A DNA stretch of 64,000 nucleotides, from the NCBI GenBank assembly GCA_014898415.1, contig RCTD01000040.1:159284-223283 (forward strand), written 5' to 3'. Each line of letters starts with the position of its first letter. Positions within the stretch are counted from its first letter, which is position 1. This document shows positions 48,570 to 61,306 of the stretch, one piece after another. Source of the stretch: Stromatinia cepivora (lineage: Eukaryota > Ascomycota > Leotiomycetes > Helotiales > Sclerotiniaceae). The notes below the pieces were generated by a model. That model saw only the letters and a list, made by a program, of their open reading frames with translations, did no database searches and had not been told where the DNA came from. The translations under genes and the position numbers were made by a program.

Positions 48570-48740
48570 CCCTCAATATTGAAGGTTAAGAATCTGAATC
48601 CGAATATTATTCAGTATTATTAATTGTATACAATATAATACCCCTATACAACTCTATATTATTATTATAACTTCATAATTGCTTATTCCATTATAGTCTC
48701 CGAGTTACTAGTTCCAAATTATAAGGTTTATCACCTCCAA
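48570..48740 (+). repeat. Single copy of the fold-back arm unit
   Basis: Aligns with 13314-13455 and with the reverse complement of 12730-12890 (ctcaatattgaaggttaag, attccattatagtctccgag, ataaggtttatcac). It sits at the outer edge of AT block 2, where composition returns to normal. Confidence 0.75.
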
Positions 48741-49769
48741 CATGAAGCGAGTATAAGCAAACATTTTAATTGATTTTCAATGATTTTGAGTGATTTTTTA
48801 TACAGATCTTTTCTTAATAAAGTAGAATGAATAGAAACTTATTGATTTTATTAATCTCTTTATTTTTCTAAACCTATATAGGAAAGAGCCTTATACTTTC
48901 TGGCCGCACGAGTAGTAAACACGTTGGAAACGGATTCAGGTTAAAGAAATTGAGATTGCGTAATTTATTCTAAACTAGATTGAATCGAAGTGATTTTGTT
49001 GATCTTTTATATCATATGTTACCGCCTTCCTAATTAAGCTAATAACGGGAATAGATTTAATTTTCTAATTTTCTAGTTTTATATTTCTTTAAATCATATC
49101 TCAAACTTTTTCTTCTTTTGTATCTTGTAATTTAATAATATATTTAATAAATTTAAAAATTTATTTATCAAATATTGTTGAGATGGAATATAAGTGAAGG
49201 TTCTCATCCGTGTTATATTATTATATACACACCACATTACATCACAACATCACAAACCACACTACACCAAAAATGAATTTCATAATCAAAGTTCAATAAA
49301 CTCTACAATTTCCATTCCCATTCTCACTCCCACCACCACAATCTTCTGCGGGTCTCTTCCCCTTCACCAAATCATGCATACATACAAAACCCAAAGTCTC
49401 TTCACTCAGGTCTACACCATCTCAGCTCAACTCATCCCATCTCATCTCAATCCAACCAAAACCAACAACCCCCTAGAACACAAATCCGTATTTCCACAAT
49501 TGAAGCAATAAACACCAACCATTCATGCATGTCATGCTCTCTAAATCTCAACACCAGACGCCCTATCAATGCACGCAAGCATTTAAGCGTGCGCATCTTT
49601 GCGACTTCGCGATTATGAAACAAGAAAGAAAAGGAAGTCTATTAGACTAGACCTCTATCTGAAAAAGAATACAGAGAAACCAACGCCTCTGATTATCCGC
49701 AGTCCCAATGCACAATCAAGAGAAAAAGGAAAACGACATGAACATGAATCATCCAACTCTCATCACCAC
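48741..49769. other. Transition to the gene arm; 3' side of the kinesin gene
   Basis: AT content falls between 48.75 and 49.2 kb. No supported gene. ORFs at 49194-49511 and 49599-50000 (plus) are low-complexity or antisense to the kinesin tail. Confidence 0.5.
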
Positions 49770-52700
49770 TTATCTCCAACCTCCCTTCCCCATAACACTC
49801 ATAACACTTTCCCTAGTTTTCGGCTCCTTACCGACACTACCACCATTTCCATTAATTGCTGTGACCCTAAGACTTCCACTACCACCATGAGCACCATGAC
49901 CATGACCTCCACTAACCGATCTACCAGAATCAACTGTCGTGCGTCTACTATGTCCATGTTTCACCACTGGTGCCGTACGAGGACTAAGTACATTGCTTAA
50001 AGCAGATTCTTTATCACTCTTAATCATTCTCCTCGCATGACTCGCCGTAAACATTTGATTTTCATTACTTGGACTTGTCGCCAATTGAGCCACCGTTGGA
50101 CTCCTCGCTCTTCGTATTCTTTGACTACCATCTGATGCCGTATGCGAATGACCTGTTCTAGAAAGACTACCATTTCTTTTAAGAGCTTGACCAATCTTAA
50201 CACCATCTGATTTTCCTACTTTCCAATTCTCTGTTTCGGATCCCGAGTTATTTGCAGTCGATTCGACAACTTCATCTAATTCGCGTAATGGTGATCTATT
50301 TGGAGAACTACCGTTCTTGAGGATTCTCAATGGAGAATGTTCGGTATCCGAAGACGTTGGGGAGAGATTTGTAATTGTTGGCGGTGGAGGTGATCCCGAG
50401 GGGGGCTTTTTGGACAGGAATCCTGCTTGGAATCGATTGTTCTTGGGCTTAATATCAATGGATGTCAGTGGAGCCGTAGGAATAGGTGATGAGCCAAGGG
50501 GGTCCGTGGAAACCTCGCCTAGGTATGATGGTAAAGGTGGTAGGGTAAGAGTGTCTTCAACCAAGGATACATCCGGAGTGGATTCAAACTTCTGGGGAGT
50601 TTTCTCGAATTCGGCCAAGGCTCCAGCATCGTCATCGTCTCGCCATCTGACACTTCGCTTGGAGGTCTTCTTCGGTGTGAAAGAAAGTCCTTTCTTACCT
50701 ACTACAATCTTACGACGCCTTGGTGAGGCTTTCATCGGGGATGGAATTTGTGGTGCCACCGTGAGGGAAGGCATTTTGATTGGTGATTGTGAATCTTCAA
50801 AAGAAAGATTGATTTGCTTTTTACGTTTTGGTGTACCTCGTTTGCTAGGAGCGAATTTCTCCGTATTCTTCATGGATCCATCTGGTTTCACTATTGAAGC
50901 AGCGGCTGTTGAACATGTCTCCAAAAGTTTGGAAATGGTTTTCTTCCCATGTTGTACTGCATCCTCTTCAGTCATACCAAGAATGTCATTAAGCGAAGAC
51001 ATGATCTCGAATTGGGCAGAGAGCAGCACTTGCATAACACCCGCATCAACACCTTTTTCTTGGTCTAAGACATGTTGGAATGAATCTCTTGCAGCCTTAG
51101 CTTTCAAAAGTTCCGTCTCTCGAGTTAAGCAAGCAATATCGCTGCCATCCTCACGTCCATCAATTTCAACAAGTTGACGAACACTATTTTGCAATGCGGA
51201 ATCGATCGCGCGCTCCCAATTCATTTTATGCAATCGTTGATGGTAATGTTGACGACTATTCTCTAGTTCGAGAAGAATACCTTGGGCAGTCTTGCGCATG
51301 GAAGTCAAATTTGGTAGCATTTCTGCATCATCTCGAGAATCGCAAATGTTATCAAACGCTGCAATCCAGGAGGATAGAATGCTGATGCGACGTTCAATTT
51401 GTCGAAGTTTCTTCATTTGAATGACCTTCTCCTGACGCTCAGTCACTGAGTTCTCGAATGCTGCCCGAATACGTGCAACTCCTTCTCGCGCAATAGCATC
51501 TCTCTTTTCTGATTGCTTCCTGAACTTTACGAATGCAATATTCTCAGCATCTTTCTGCTGTGCCTTGAGTTCATTGATCATAGCCATCTGTTCATCAATC
51601 TTGACCAAGAAATCCTTAACGTGACGATTGACATTGAAAACGTTCCTCGTAACCTTGGTCTGAATGTTCTTCGCTCGGTTTGCATATCTCAAGGCGTTTT
51701 GAGTTTCATCGAAATGAGCACTGGAAGGACTGACACATACAATCATGACAGTCTTGCAATTCCCACCTAGAGAAAACTTCAATAATCTCGTCAATTTCGA
51801 ATTTCGATATGGGACGTGGTTCTTCTTTCGAGGATCGCAAAGGGCATTGATACAGCTACCAAGAGCAAGAAGAGATTTGTTGATATTTGCACCTTCAATT
51901 AATCTTTCACCTCGATTCTTTGTTGCGCTGGCACGTTCACTACCTGCCAAATCGATGATACTCAAAGTCGCCATAGTATGCGGTTCGTTAACTGATGCGT
52001 TCCGATCCTTTTGCGCAACATTGATTTGAAGAACAGCATGAGATCGAGAAGATGTCGCATTGGCGGCTGTTGGTGAAATAGTTCGATATTCGTTTCCTTT
52101 AACAATCATATCCATAACTTCCTGAACATCTTGTGGTTTGTGACTCGATAATCCTGCAACTGACACCGCTTGATTGGCATCCTCTCTTAACATCAATCCT
52201 GCTTTACTACCCCCTGGTACTAAAAGATCTCGAATTGTCTCGTTATAGATTTCCAGGTAAGATAATGTGATTTCCGTTTGCTTTTCTTCCGATCTTTCGT
52301 TAATTTTCTCAAAGAGTTCCTGCATAGTTAAGAAGATAATTCCAGGTTGTTGAGCGGTTCCTGTAATCGTATGAGTTTTACCACAACCAGTGGCACCGTA
52401 TGCGAAAACTGTAGCATTATAACCATCGAGCACATTGTCCAGTAGCCCTCTAGTTGTTGATTCGTAAACATCTCCTTGTGTAGTATTATCATCAAAGACC
52501 CGGTCGAATGCGAATGTTTGATCTTTAACTCTTTTGCCCATATTTGATACTACTTTTGACTGGAACCGAGATATAGGACTGTCTTGTGGAGGGTCGAACA
52601 CACTGCCGTTGTTAGATTTGCAATTCTCAATGTTCTGCGGCGCTTACAGGCATCTATCATCAATCACTTTTATGACAGGATGAATCCCTCTTCCACCAAG

Positions 52701-52962
52701 CTTTGGAGTCGGGGCACCTGCCAATGAACCCTCTCCCAGAAATGATATGCCATCATCGGTTTTTGTACTATGAAATGTAAGTAGTCATTCGAGGTGTAAT
52801 GCCATGGGCGTCGGGGAGTTGAGTGGTAGGTACGAACATTTGCGCGGCTTCTTGAATAGTGAAAGGTCGAACACGAACTATCAATAGTTAGAAAATAGGC
52901 CCCAAAGCGATATCAAGAATATCCATACCAGTAACAGAGATTGAAGATGCGTCTGACGCCAT
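49770..52962 (-). CDS. KIP3: Kinesin-8 motor protein (Kip3/KipB type), about 1,008 aa, four exons
   Basis: Exons on the minus strand are 52962-52929, 52877-52838, 52767-52648 and 52602-49770. The start is MASDASSISVTVRVRPF. The first intron (GTATGG...TAG) and third (GTAAGC, CTAAC, CAG) are conventional. The second uses GTTCGT, chosen because it restores AAQITKTDDGISFLG in frame. Motor landmarks: P-loop GATGCGKT (about 134-141), switch I NATSSRSH (246-253), switch II DLAGSE (282-287), then HVPYRNSKLTRLL. The motor sequence, including QPGIIFLTMQELFEKI, is typical of kinesin-8. A short coiled coil follows (RHVKDFLVKIDEQMAMINEL) and then a long disordered basic tail with Ser-Pro sites (SPMKASPRRRK). 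Kinesin-8 proteins walk to microtubule plus ends, promote shortening and position spindles and nuclei (established). It is complete and undamaged. Confidence 0.93.
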
Positions 52963-53906
52963 CGTAATGGCCTCAATTGTGCTCTTTATAATGTATTATT
53001 GTCCAGCTGAAGCCAATGTAAACAGACCGCCAAACAGCAATTTCAATTGTACAAGATCGACTTGGAATAAAAGGAAAAGATTAAAGAATGAATTAATGCT
53101 TAAAAAGAATTACAAATAGCTTTCTCCGATTAGTATTGAAGTTTATCAACAAACTCAAGGAACGAAGGGTCGCGAAGTTGTCGTATTTTGTCGATTTTGA
53201 TGATACCCATACGTACAAGTGTTCCATTTCCTCTTCCCTCTAAAAACATGGTTGACCCGTCAACGGAAAATAAAAGATCCACTGTCCGCATAAATTCTTA
53301 GCATGACCCTGGAAGCCTTACCCGTACCCCAACGCAGCCTTTCATGCAAGGCTATCTATCCTATTTGAATTTGAATCTGAGTTTTCGATGTAGGTTGCAT
53401 TGAAATGTCCAAGTGCATTTTGAACTATCATCTAAATACGGTAGAAAATACGACAGCACTTAGTACTTAAGATTCATATCAATATCCCATCCGAATCAAT
53501 CAATTAATCAATCCATCATCATCAATCCATCATCATCAATCCACCATAAACATCAAAACTGTCTATTCAACTAGCCGAGAAACACCATTACCTATTCACT
53601 AATACTTGAGCTACCCAGTACTTTTCTCTCTACCGGGTCTCTGGATCTTCCTTCGTACCCCTATTCTTCCCCTACCTTCTCTCTTGCCCATCTTTTATAA
53701 TACAAGAACCTCCCCAGGTTCGAGAATCAAGCGAATCCAAACGATTAAACCAATACTTTACATCCAGCCTATGTAACCCTCTCGCCCCCGCCCCTAAAAC
53801 TCCAAGTAAACCAACCATCCATTGCACATTTTTCTATCCTCAGTACGCCAACTATCGCCATATCCACAAATTATCCAAGTCAACCACGTGCAAAACACCT
53901 CTAAGA
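52963..53906. other. Kinesin promoter and 3' flank of the Zn2Cys6 gene
   Basis: Noncoding. It contains a short repeat of atcaatccatcatc units near 53490-53545 and pyrimidine tracts. No further gene seen. Confidence 0.5.
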
Positions 53907-56900
53907 TCAGCCCGTCGTACCATTAGGACCAATATCAAAAAGATTAAGCGGCCACGTCGCACCCGCGATAGCCCCTGAAACCTGTCCACCCAAATGTCCC
54001 TGTTCACCCACACCTCCATTTTGAACTTCGCCTATTGATGCATTTAATTGTGTCGTATCGCCAGTGTTCATATCCCTTCCCCCTAATTGCATCAAAGCGC
54101 TTGCCGAGTAACATTCTTGCGGTTCGAGATTGCCCGTTATAGTAGATGTCCAATGTTGCCATGCTTGTGTAGGTGCTGTATTAACTTGGATTGAATTTCT
54201 ATGCCACGTATTAGGAGCGACCTGAGAGGCCTGAGCAGCTAATGCTGCAATCAATGGTGCTTCTACAGAATCTGTAGTAGGAGCTGAATAACTTGTATAG
54301 CTTTGGTTCTCGGGCTGAGCATATGTTAAATCGGATGTATTGGAAGCTGACTCAAGATATGGCGAATATTGAGTTGCTGCTGGATATGGTGTTTGTTGAT
54401 GAGACATCTGACTTTCGGTAGATGGGTAGCTAGGTGCAGGTGCACTTCCACTAGCGGAGGCAGGCTCAGTGTAATTGTAGTTTTGAGCGGTGACTGAATA
54501 ACCATTGTTGCCATTGGTATTCGAAGTTTGCTCTGAAGGTCTAATCTCTTCCTGGGACGTATTGGTCGAAACATAGCTTTTATCATTCTTGATCGGTAAA
54601 TTTCGGCTTAGTAAACCAAGTGTTCCGTCAGTGACAACCTGGACGGCCTTTTTAAGTCGTGTTCCAGAACCTAAATCAATTAGTAAAGTTGGTTAGAATC
54701 AATGAGATTTCACTTACCAAGCAGCGAACCTATATCCCCCATGATGTCCAACCATATATCCATTTCCTCTCTCAACGCTGCCAAGTCAGCTGTCGATATC
54801 CCGCCACGTTTCTCCCACTGGGCAAATAATGTTGTTGTAAGTGCCATGACATAAACCGAAGTATTGTACCAAGTTGTGTCGAGACTTTTGTACTTTTGAA
54901 GTTGACGAACAACCCCTAACATTTGCCGAGAAGACTCAACACATATTCTCATGCTCTCAGCATTGAAATCAGGATCTGTCGTCATAGAAACTGATGGATG
55001 ACGAAGAAGAAGACGAAATTCTTGAGACCAACACTGAGCATAGAGGGCAAATACTCGTCCTTCTTGTTCGTTATGTCCTAGCTCTCCATTCACAAGTTCC
55101 GAAGGTAAATCTGCCTTCCAAGCACGGATTTTTGCCTCCAATTTATTGACAGTTGAAATGTAAGTATCCGGTCGACGGGATATTGAATAAATGGTTGAAT
55201 AAAGTTCCAGGTAATATGGTATAAGCTTGAAAGCTTGGATACCAATCTCATGGTTACATTTAATAGGATGAGGTGGCTCTACTTCGCCGGGGATGTAATC
55301 ATCGTCAATTGGCGAGGGAATTTCGACGTCATAATCTTCATTCCGTAGAGGCATCGGACGGCCAAGCTTTCCACTAAGTGTAACATTGACGGTGAGAATA
55401 ACCCAAAAAGTTCGTCTACGCATTTCAATTTCGAGTTCGCTAAGCGTGTTCGAATCAGGGGCCCATCTTTTTATCGATCGGTGCAGACCAAGTTCAATAG
55501 CAAGAGTCATAACCATTCTTGCAAGCATCCAACTTGCGCCCGGCTTAGGGAAGTTTCGAAGATGCATGCAAATTAAGGCTAGGGCTTGAACATCTTGTGC
55601 TGTGTGACTACATGCCAGTTGGTAAAACATGCCAAGACAGTAATGGTAGTGCATATTTGACTGGGAGTTCAAACTCGCTTGTTGATCTGCATCTTCCCAG
55701 TTTCTGGTCGCATACTGGAAGAACATGATAGCGAAGAGCATATGAACAATGACGTTCTCGGCGATAGTTGGGCGAAAGGTAGGATCATCATACATCCGAA
55801 TTAACTGTATTGATTGTTAGTTGGAGACAAAGCTCTGGTCAGAATACACATACCAATCTCATAAAGGTACCTCTGTGAAGGAGAGGACAGTATGGGTTGA
55901 TAACACGAAAATACCATTGGGCATAGGTGAGACCGTCTAAACGTGATGGTAATTCGACCTTGTCAATTCTTGGATTTACATTCCAAGCCGACTGAAGAAA
56001 AGATTGATATGATTTATTGTAAAGTTGGGGATGAAAAACCGAAGAATCCGGCTCATCCATATCGTTGGAACGGAAATCCGCAATATCAATCTCCATACCT
56101 AAAATCGACAATGCCGTACCTTTAATTGCGCTTAGATAAGAGCTTCCAGTTGATACTCCAAGATAATTATCGCCCATACATCCAGCTCGATAGGCAGGTA
56201 AAGCGCGAAACATATTAGTCTCTTGTTGCTGGGCATTGTTCACGGTGGTTGAAGTTGGTGAAGTATATGCTGAACCTGCCGAACTCCATGTTGATTGCAT
56301 CCCATTTGAAGGTTGACCATATCCATATTGTCCGGGTCCTGAATCGTGAAATCCATTGGTCGGTTTTATATCAGCACCACTTTGCAACAATCGATGCTCC
56401 AGTTCTTGAATTCGAAGTTGCAGATCCCGATTCTGTTGTTCAATTCCTTCAACATAACCCCGCGATGTGGCACGACCAGTTATTCTATCCGTCGTTCGAC
56501 ATTCCGTATTATTTTGTAAACATGGTGAACAACCACCTGGTAATCCATCGCATCGAATCTTACGAACCTTTATACAAAATTCATCATCATTAGTGGATTT
56601 GAACAATATAGAAATGCGTAACATTGTCGTTCATCCTAACTTTAAAATGGTTAGTACTAACCTTACAACGGTCGCAAGCTTGACCAGTTCTCGTCGAAGA
56701 CTGTAACTTCTTCTTCACTGTGTTTGAGAATTCTTCCGGGTGTTGTTCTGATTTAATCTGCTTCGCAACAGGACCATTTGAACCATTTGGTTCACCGGAA
56801 GCATTTCGCTTTTGAGGCATCGTCGCAATTAATGCGCCGGAAAACGCCGTATTATGTACTGATATGGAAGAAGCCGTTGGACAACCAATCCGTCGGTTCT

Positions 56901-57111
56901 GATTCTGGTTCTGATGTTGATCCTCCAATGCTTTAATATTATTCGCGTCTAATGAACCATGATATTGCCATGAAGAATTTGTATAAGGGTTTAACAAATC
57001 AAATTGTCGATTAAGTCGGTCTTGATGATCAGATTGAGTAGGTGAATTGTATCGAGGCAATTGTACACCAAGACCACCATGAAATATCATTGTGAGCAGC
57101 GGAAAGGCCAA
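53907..57111 (-). CDS. Zn2Cys6 transcription factor with fungal-specific regulatory domain, about 1,004 aa
   Basis: Four exons (57111-56662, 56567-55854, 55804-54718, 54670-53907) sum to exactly 1,005 codons. The zinc cluster is ACDRCK/VRKIRCDGLPGGCSPCL...C, Cys at 146, 149, 156, 163, 166 and 173 (CX2CX6CX6CX2CX6C), split by the first intron after the second Cys. A coiled-coil linker follows (IEQQNRDLQLRIQELEHRLL), then the fungal-specific transcription factor domain (FPKPGASWMLARMVMTLAIE, LGRPMPLRNEDYDVEIP; about residues 280-600), and a Gln/Ser/Thr/Asn-rich C-terminus that may activate transcription. The second and third introns have GTATGT/CAG and GTAAGT/TAG sites; the first uses GTTAGT with an AAG acceptor. 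It acts in the nucleus as a DNA-binding regulator; the target pathway cannot be told from sequence. A start at 57090 (MIFHGG) is possible. Confidence 0.9.
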
Positions 57112-58903
57112 TTGAATTGATTGGATTGTGCTGACGCTAGCACCAATGAAGAAGGATTACGGTGCCGCTTTAAATATCAGACCGAGGACAGAGGACAAGA
57201 AATTGGTGAAAGGGTCAAACACAATTGAACAACTTCAGCTCAACCAATATTCAACATGAGGGAAAGAGAAGAAAAAGAAGAAGAAGAAGAAGAAGCCTGC
57301 CCCGTGATATGAAGGTATGAGGACATCAAAAATATCTAGATACTCAATAAGTATCATGAAGATATGTAGGTAAAATATGAGGTCGGTACGTGATTCAGGG
57401 GAAGGTTATGAATATGTCAAATATATCGAGAGAAAAACGTGGTTGTTAAAGATAGAACATTTTGATTGACTTTGTGTTGAGATATAATATATATGAAATG
57501 GTACGTTTTTCTATTTCAAGAATAAAGAAAAGAATCTATCAAGCTTTACAATTTAAAAGGATAAGAAAACCTTCTCCATACCTCATCCAAATGCGAATAA
57601 GACTGCGGAGAAAAATAGATTAAGCTCCAGAATTTTAAAAGAACAACAAAAAGCTTCTTCATACTTCATCCAAAAACGAAGAGAAGCTCATACATTTTCA
57701 GCTATTTGCAACTCTTCCCCTCTCCACCCATGTGCGTGTTTACCTTCCTTTGCATTCAAAAAGGAACACAGAGCCTATTGGATATCGAGAAAATATTCCG
57801 AATAGTGAGGATCTGAGGAGAACTTACAGCGATCATTTCCCTCCTTATTTTGGTTCTCAGTAGATTAGGAACCGGGGAGATCAACTATATCTTCCCTTCC
57901 CTAGTACAATACAACCAATATCACAACCATTTCCGCGGGCCGTCGATCCAAAAATGTAACATAACAACCATTCGTTACACTACACACCGCGCAATCCCAC
58001 CCCCCTTCCCGCAAAAGATGACGTCCAGAAACAGCCAAGATCTTCCTTTGTATAACAATGCTTCTCATTCATATTCATCTCAGGAATGTCTTGGCACTTG
58101 GCATATACTTATTTAGAGAGTAAAAGGACAAAGAAAAAGCCACGTGTAAGCCATGTTTTTGCATTGACCCTATAGAAGAAGGGCAATGTCATTCAGTTCT
58201 CAGCTGCTGGATAATGGGTAATATCCGGGATATGGGGGATTGGAGAAGTGGAGGAATTCGAGGTGGCCGGTCTATTGTAAGGAGAAAAGATGGGATTTTT
58301 AGCGAGCAACTAAAGTCTAAAGTTATCTACTCAAGAAGAAGCCTTTGAGCCAAGAAGAGCTTGAATACGTGCGGAAAATTAATTTCCGATCAGCTGTTTG
58401 AATCTAAAGAATAATCGGATGATATAAAAAGCTGAAAGAGGAAACCCCTTTGCCTAATGTTACAGCCATAGCCAAAGCCAGGCATCTACACAATACGCCA
58501 ATTGAATCACCAACCCGCAACGCAAAAAAACGTGTAAACCCGTTCCTCAGGATTAGCTGACACTAGCTTTACGTTGTACTGGATAAAATAATATACAGCC
58601 ACAAGCGGCTCACCGGGTGCACGCACAAAATTTTAAAAAAAAACCTTATCTTGCGGTCCCGCACTTGGTGCGTTCTTGGAAGCTGACTCAGCATCCCAAA
58701 ACAACCGGACCAGGAACTTTCACGCTACCATCTACCGTCTACCTTCACTCCACCATACCATTCCACGACCAACCTAGCAACAACCTATCAACCCATCAAT
58801 AAGGATACCAATCTCTCAAACCCCGGTTCACCATAGCCTCCCGCCGTCTGAGACATCACACCTCACCTTACTACCTCACCTCCCGTCCCCTCCCCCCGCC
58901 ACA
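57112..58903. other. Bidirectional intergenic region between the transcription factor and CGI121
   Basis: 1.8 kb between divergent start codons. It holds a short GAA repeat (about 57267-57292) and pyrimidine-rich tracts just before the CGI121 start. The ORFs at 57850-58116 and 58617-58802 lack any motif. Confidence 0.5.
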
Positions 58904-59913
58904 ATGTCCCCCTCACCCACCCACCTCCTCCAAACCCTCCCCCTAGAACACATCCCCTCAACACACACCCTCCATATCGCTCTCTATCGGAACATCCAAA
59001 ACGCATCATTTCTACACCAACAATTACTTAACGGAAATACGGATTTTGAATATGCGTTTATTGATGCTAGTGTTGTATGTTATTTTCCCCTTCTTTTTCT
59101 CTCCTTCTTCGCTCCTATTTTTTCTCCTCTTCTTGTTCCTTTTGTCCGTCCCCATCTGCTTCTCCTCCTTTTCCCCCCGTTCACAAGTTCGCTCACTTCC
59201 CCCTCCTTCTTCCGCTCACAAGCCCCCCCTACCCCTCCATCAACAAATTTGATAGTGGGGCAGCCTATCACGTGACAGTTACTGACATCAATACAATTCA
59301 CAGGTCCTTTCAAAACTGCATATCCTAGCAGCAGCCTATAGAGCCATTAACGATGAATTAGAGGGGCGATTAAAGAGTCGAAATATTCATTCAGAAATTG
59401 TTTTTTCCTTGAGTATGAATAATAATGTATGTTCGCTTCCCCTTATTCCCCCTTATTCCATCTTGTATCCATCTATGCCTACTGGGTATATGATCACATG
59501 CCATATCATATTATCGGACTCATTTGATATTGGTCATGATTGAATTAACAAACCCAACAAACCCATCTAACGAAACCCCCAAGATCGCAGAATCCTTCCG
59601 CCGCTTCGGTATGACCCCCTCCACAACCTCTCTCCTCGTAGTAAAAGTAGCACCCGCATTATCCGCCTCCCAAATCTCAGAACATCTCTCTTCATCCATC
59701 GAAGGAGAAGCCATCCCATTCGAAGATGAAACATTAAGAAAAATGACCGATATTGCGCGGGTGAAGAAACTGTATAAGTTGAACGCTGGCGGTGGTGGTG
59801 GGAGTGGGAAGAAAGGAGGGGTAAATGGCGTGAGTGAGAAGACAGAGGATGAGAGGAAAGAATTGGAGATTATGGTTTTGGGAGCTATGGCTTTGAGGGG
59901 TGCTACTAATTAG
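58904..59913 (+). CDS. CGI121: EKC/KEOPS complex subunit Cgi121, about 207 aa, three exons
   Basis: Exons 58904-59074, 59304-59426 and 59584-59913. The introns are GTATGT...CAG (229 bp, with CTGAC branch) and GTATGT...AAG (157 bp, with TCTAAC branch). The spliced protein reads [37 protein letters not shown], then [19 protein letters not shown] and [19 protein letters not shown]. These are the family's conserved blocks (IDAS.V, H.EI.F.LSPN.NI..S...FGI...T..L..VK). Cgi121 binds the Bud32 kinase and tRNA in the KEOPS complex, which makes t6A37 on tRNAs reading ANN codons and also affects telomere upkeep (established). Length fits fungal homologues. A Gly-rich loop ([12 protein letters not shown]) replaces part of the usual C-terminal region and is probably disordered. 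The AAG acceptor is unusual but no other AG is available. Confidence 0.92.
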
Positions 59914-60753
59914 AGAGGTTGGGTGAAAATAATGAAATGAATAGTTATCATGATTTGAAAGTTGTCGTCTTCCGGGATATTGATCTCATTAGTGTGTCTT
60001 CTTGTCCGATGTATCACGCGTCAAACCCTATAGTCGTAAATTGCGTGATGTCGAATATCCAATTGATTCATACTACAACTAGTACTTCAGAATTCGCCGG
60101 ATCCGCAGTGTCAGCAATCCAGATGACAATCCAAATCAATATCTTCCCTTTTTTTTTGCGTTTGGAGGATTTGCGAATATTTAATCGTGCATGATTCGAT
60201 ACTTCAAGTGGATAAGAAATTTCGCATATATGTGGCGTATATCAAATGAATCAAATACTCCAAAAGAATACAGGAACCAAAAACTCTTCATTTCCGGGCT
60301 ATTGGACCTCCAGTGAAGTTGCGGTAAAGTTACCAGTCGGTTTAACTTGCAGAATTCTCAACCAGTCAGCTAGCTAGTAGTGCTGACTGGTAATTATCAG
60401 GTATTTTCTGCAGATCGACGAGATTATATCTCACTTAATAGTAAGCTTATCAATTAAATAAATTGAAATTTTGTAATTTTTGAAATAATTTTGAAGACAT
60501 TTGAAAGCATTTTGGAGATAATTCAAGCCTTTTTTTAGTTTTGAAATTTTCAAGATTGTAAAGAGTAATGATTATGAAAGTAAATAAAATAATTCCAAAA
60601 AATTGAAAAAGGAAAAAAGTACATGCTTAGTTTTTTTAAATATCTTATTATCAAGAAAGAGTCATGTGTTAACTAATCAACAATTGATTACCAAAGGAAA
60701 CAGATCAATGAAATTAATAGGATATTATCAATCAACCAACTGGAAATTGAAAG
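59914..60753. other. Intergenic, with a short perfect hairpin and a local AT-rich patch
   Basis: No gene. A 10-bp perfect inverted repeat (ACCAGTCAGC at 60361-60370, GCTGACTGGT at 60382-60391) with an 11-nt loop sits left of an AT-rich patch at 60,440-60,720. A related ccagtc word occurs at its right (60785). This could be a decayed small transposon but boundaries are unclear. Confidence 0.4.
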
Positions 60754-61306
60754 TTAGCTGATAGCTTGCTGACTATCCCGTTGACCAGTCTGTGTTTGAA
60801 TTGTGTTCCACTATCGATATGTTATTAGCCTAGCCTCCATATGCAACTGACATACCAAGCAGAGTTTCTATACTCACGGCAAAATGTTCCATGTCCAATT
60901 TGAGGCAGAGTAAGTGGTAACGATAAACGCCTTCACCGGGAACCCCCTGGCGGAACAAATGAAGATTATTCTCCAAAACAGGAGCAATGAGGTTGCAGAG
61001 CACATGTTGCCCCTTTCGCCCAGCACCGAAGTAAATCACCCTAAAATATTTTATGAAACAGCCCCGTGAGCCCACCGTAGCATTCCACAAAAGATCTCTC
61101 CATGCTGCTGTAGTATATCCTGTAGGCTGCCCTTTCAAGATTGTCTGGTGTGTATATGCAAGATGTCCGCCCAGTAGATTATGCATATCAACTGCTAATT
61201 TCGCAAGTTTCTCATCTCCAATCCCACGCCTCACGTGCTGATGTCGTGTTAGCCCATGACCGATGGTATCAAGCCTTGCGATGGTTACACTGCATGAAAT
61301 AATTGA
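60754..61306 (-). pseudogene. Truncated paralogue of the BTB-protein C-terminal region
   Basis: One frame is open from about 61306 to 60878, then an intron (60877-60811; GTGAGT...TAG, 67 bp) joins it to 60810-60754, ending WNTIQTQTGQRDSQQAIS-stop. The end parallels the neighbouring gene at 62373-63524: HLLCLKLDMEHFA|WNTIQT here, HFLCVRLSDQDLP|WDTTET there, with the same donor and intron position. There is no BTB domain and no start codon in a sensible place, and nothing BTB-like lies upstream to 62372. It is therefore probably a 5'-truncated gene copy. A short expressed protein starting at an internal codon cannot be excluded. Confidence 0.6.

Noticed and set aside
50317..51177. 286-codon plus-strand ORF
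   Set aside because: Antisense to the kinesin tail, whose reading frame, motifs and introns are convincing.
60361..60391. Perfect 10-bp hairpin as a transposon end or terminator
   Set aside because: No second terminal copy or target duplication could be found; listed only as a sequence feature.
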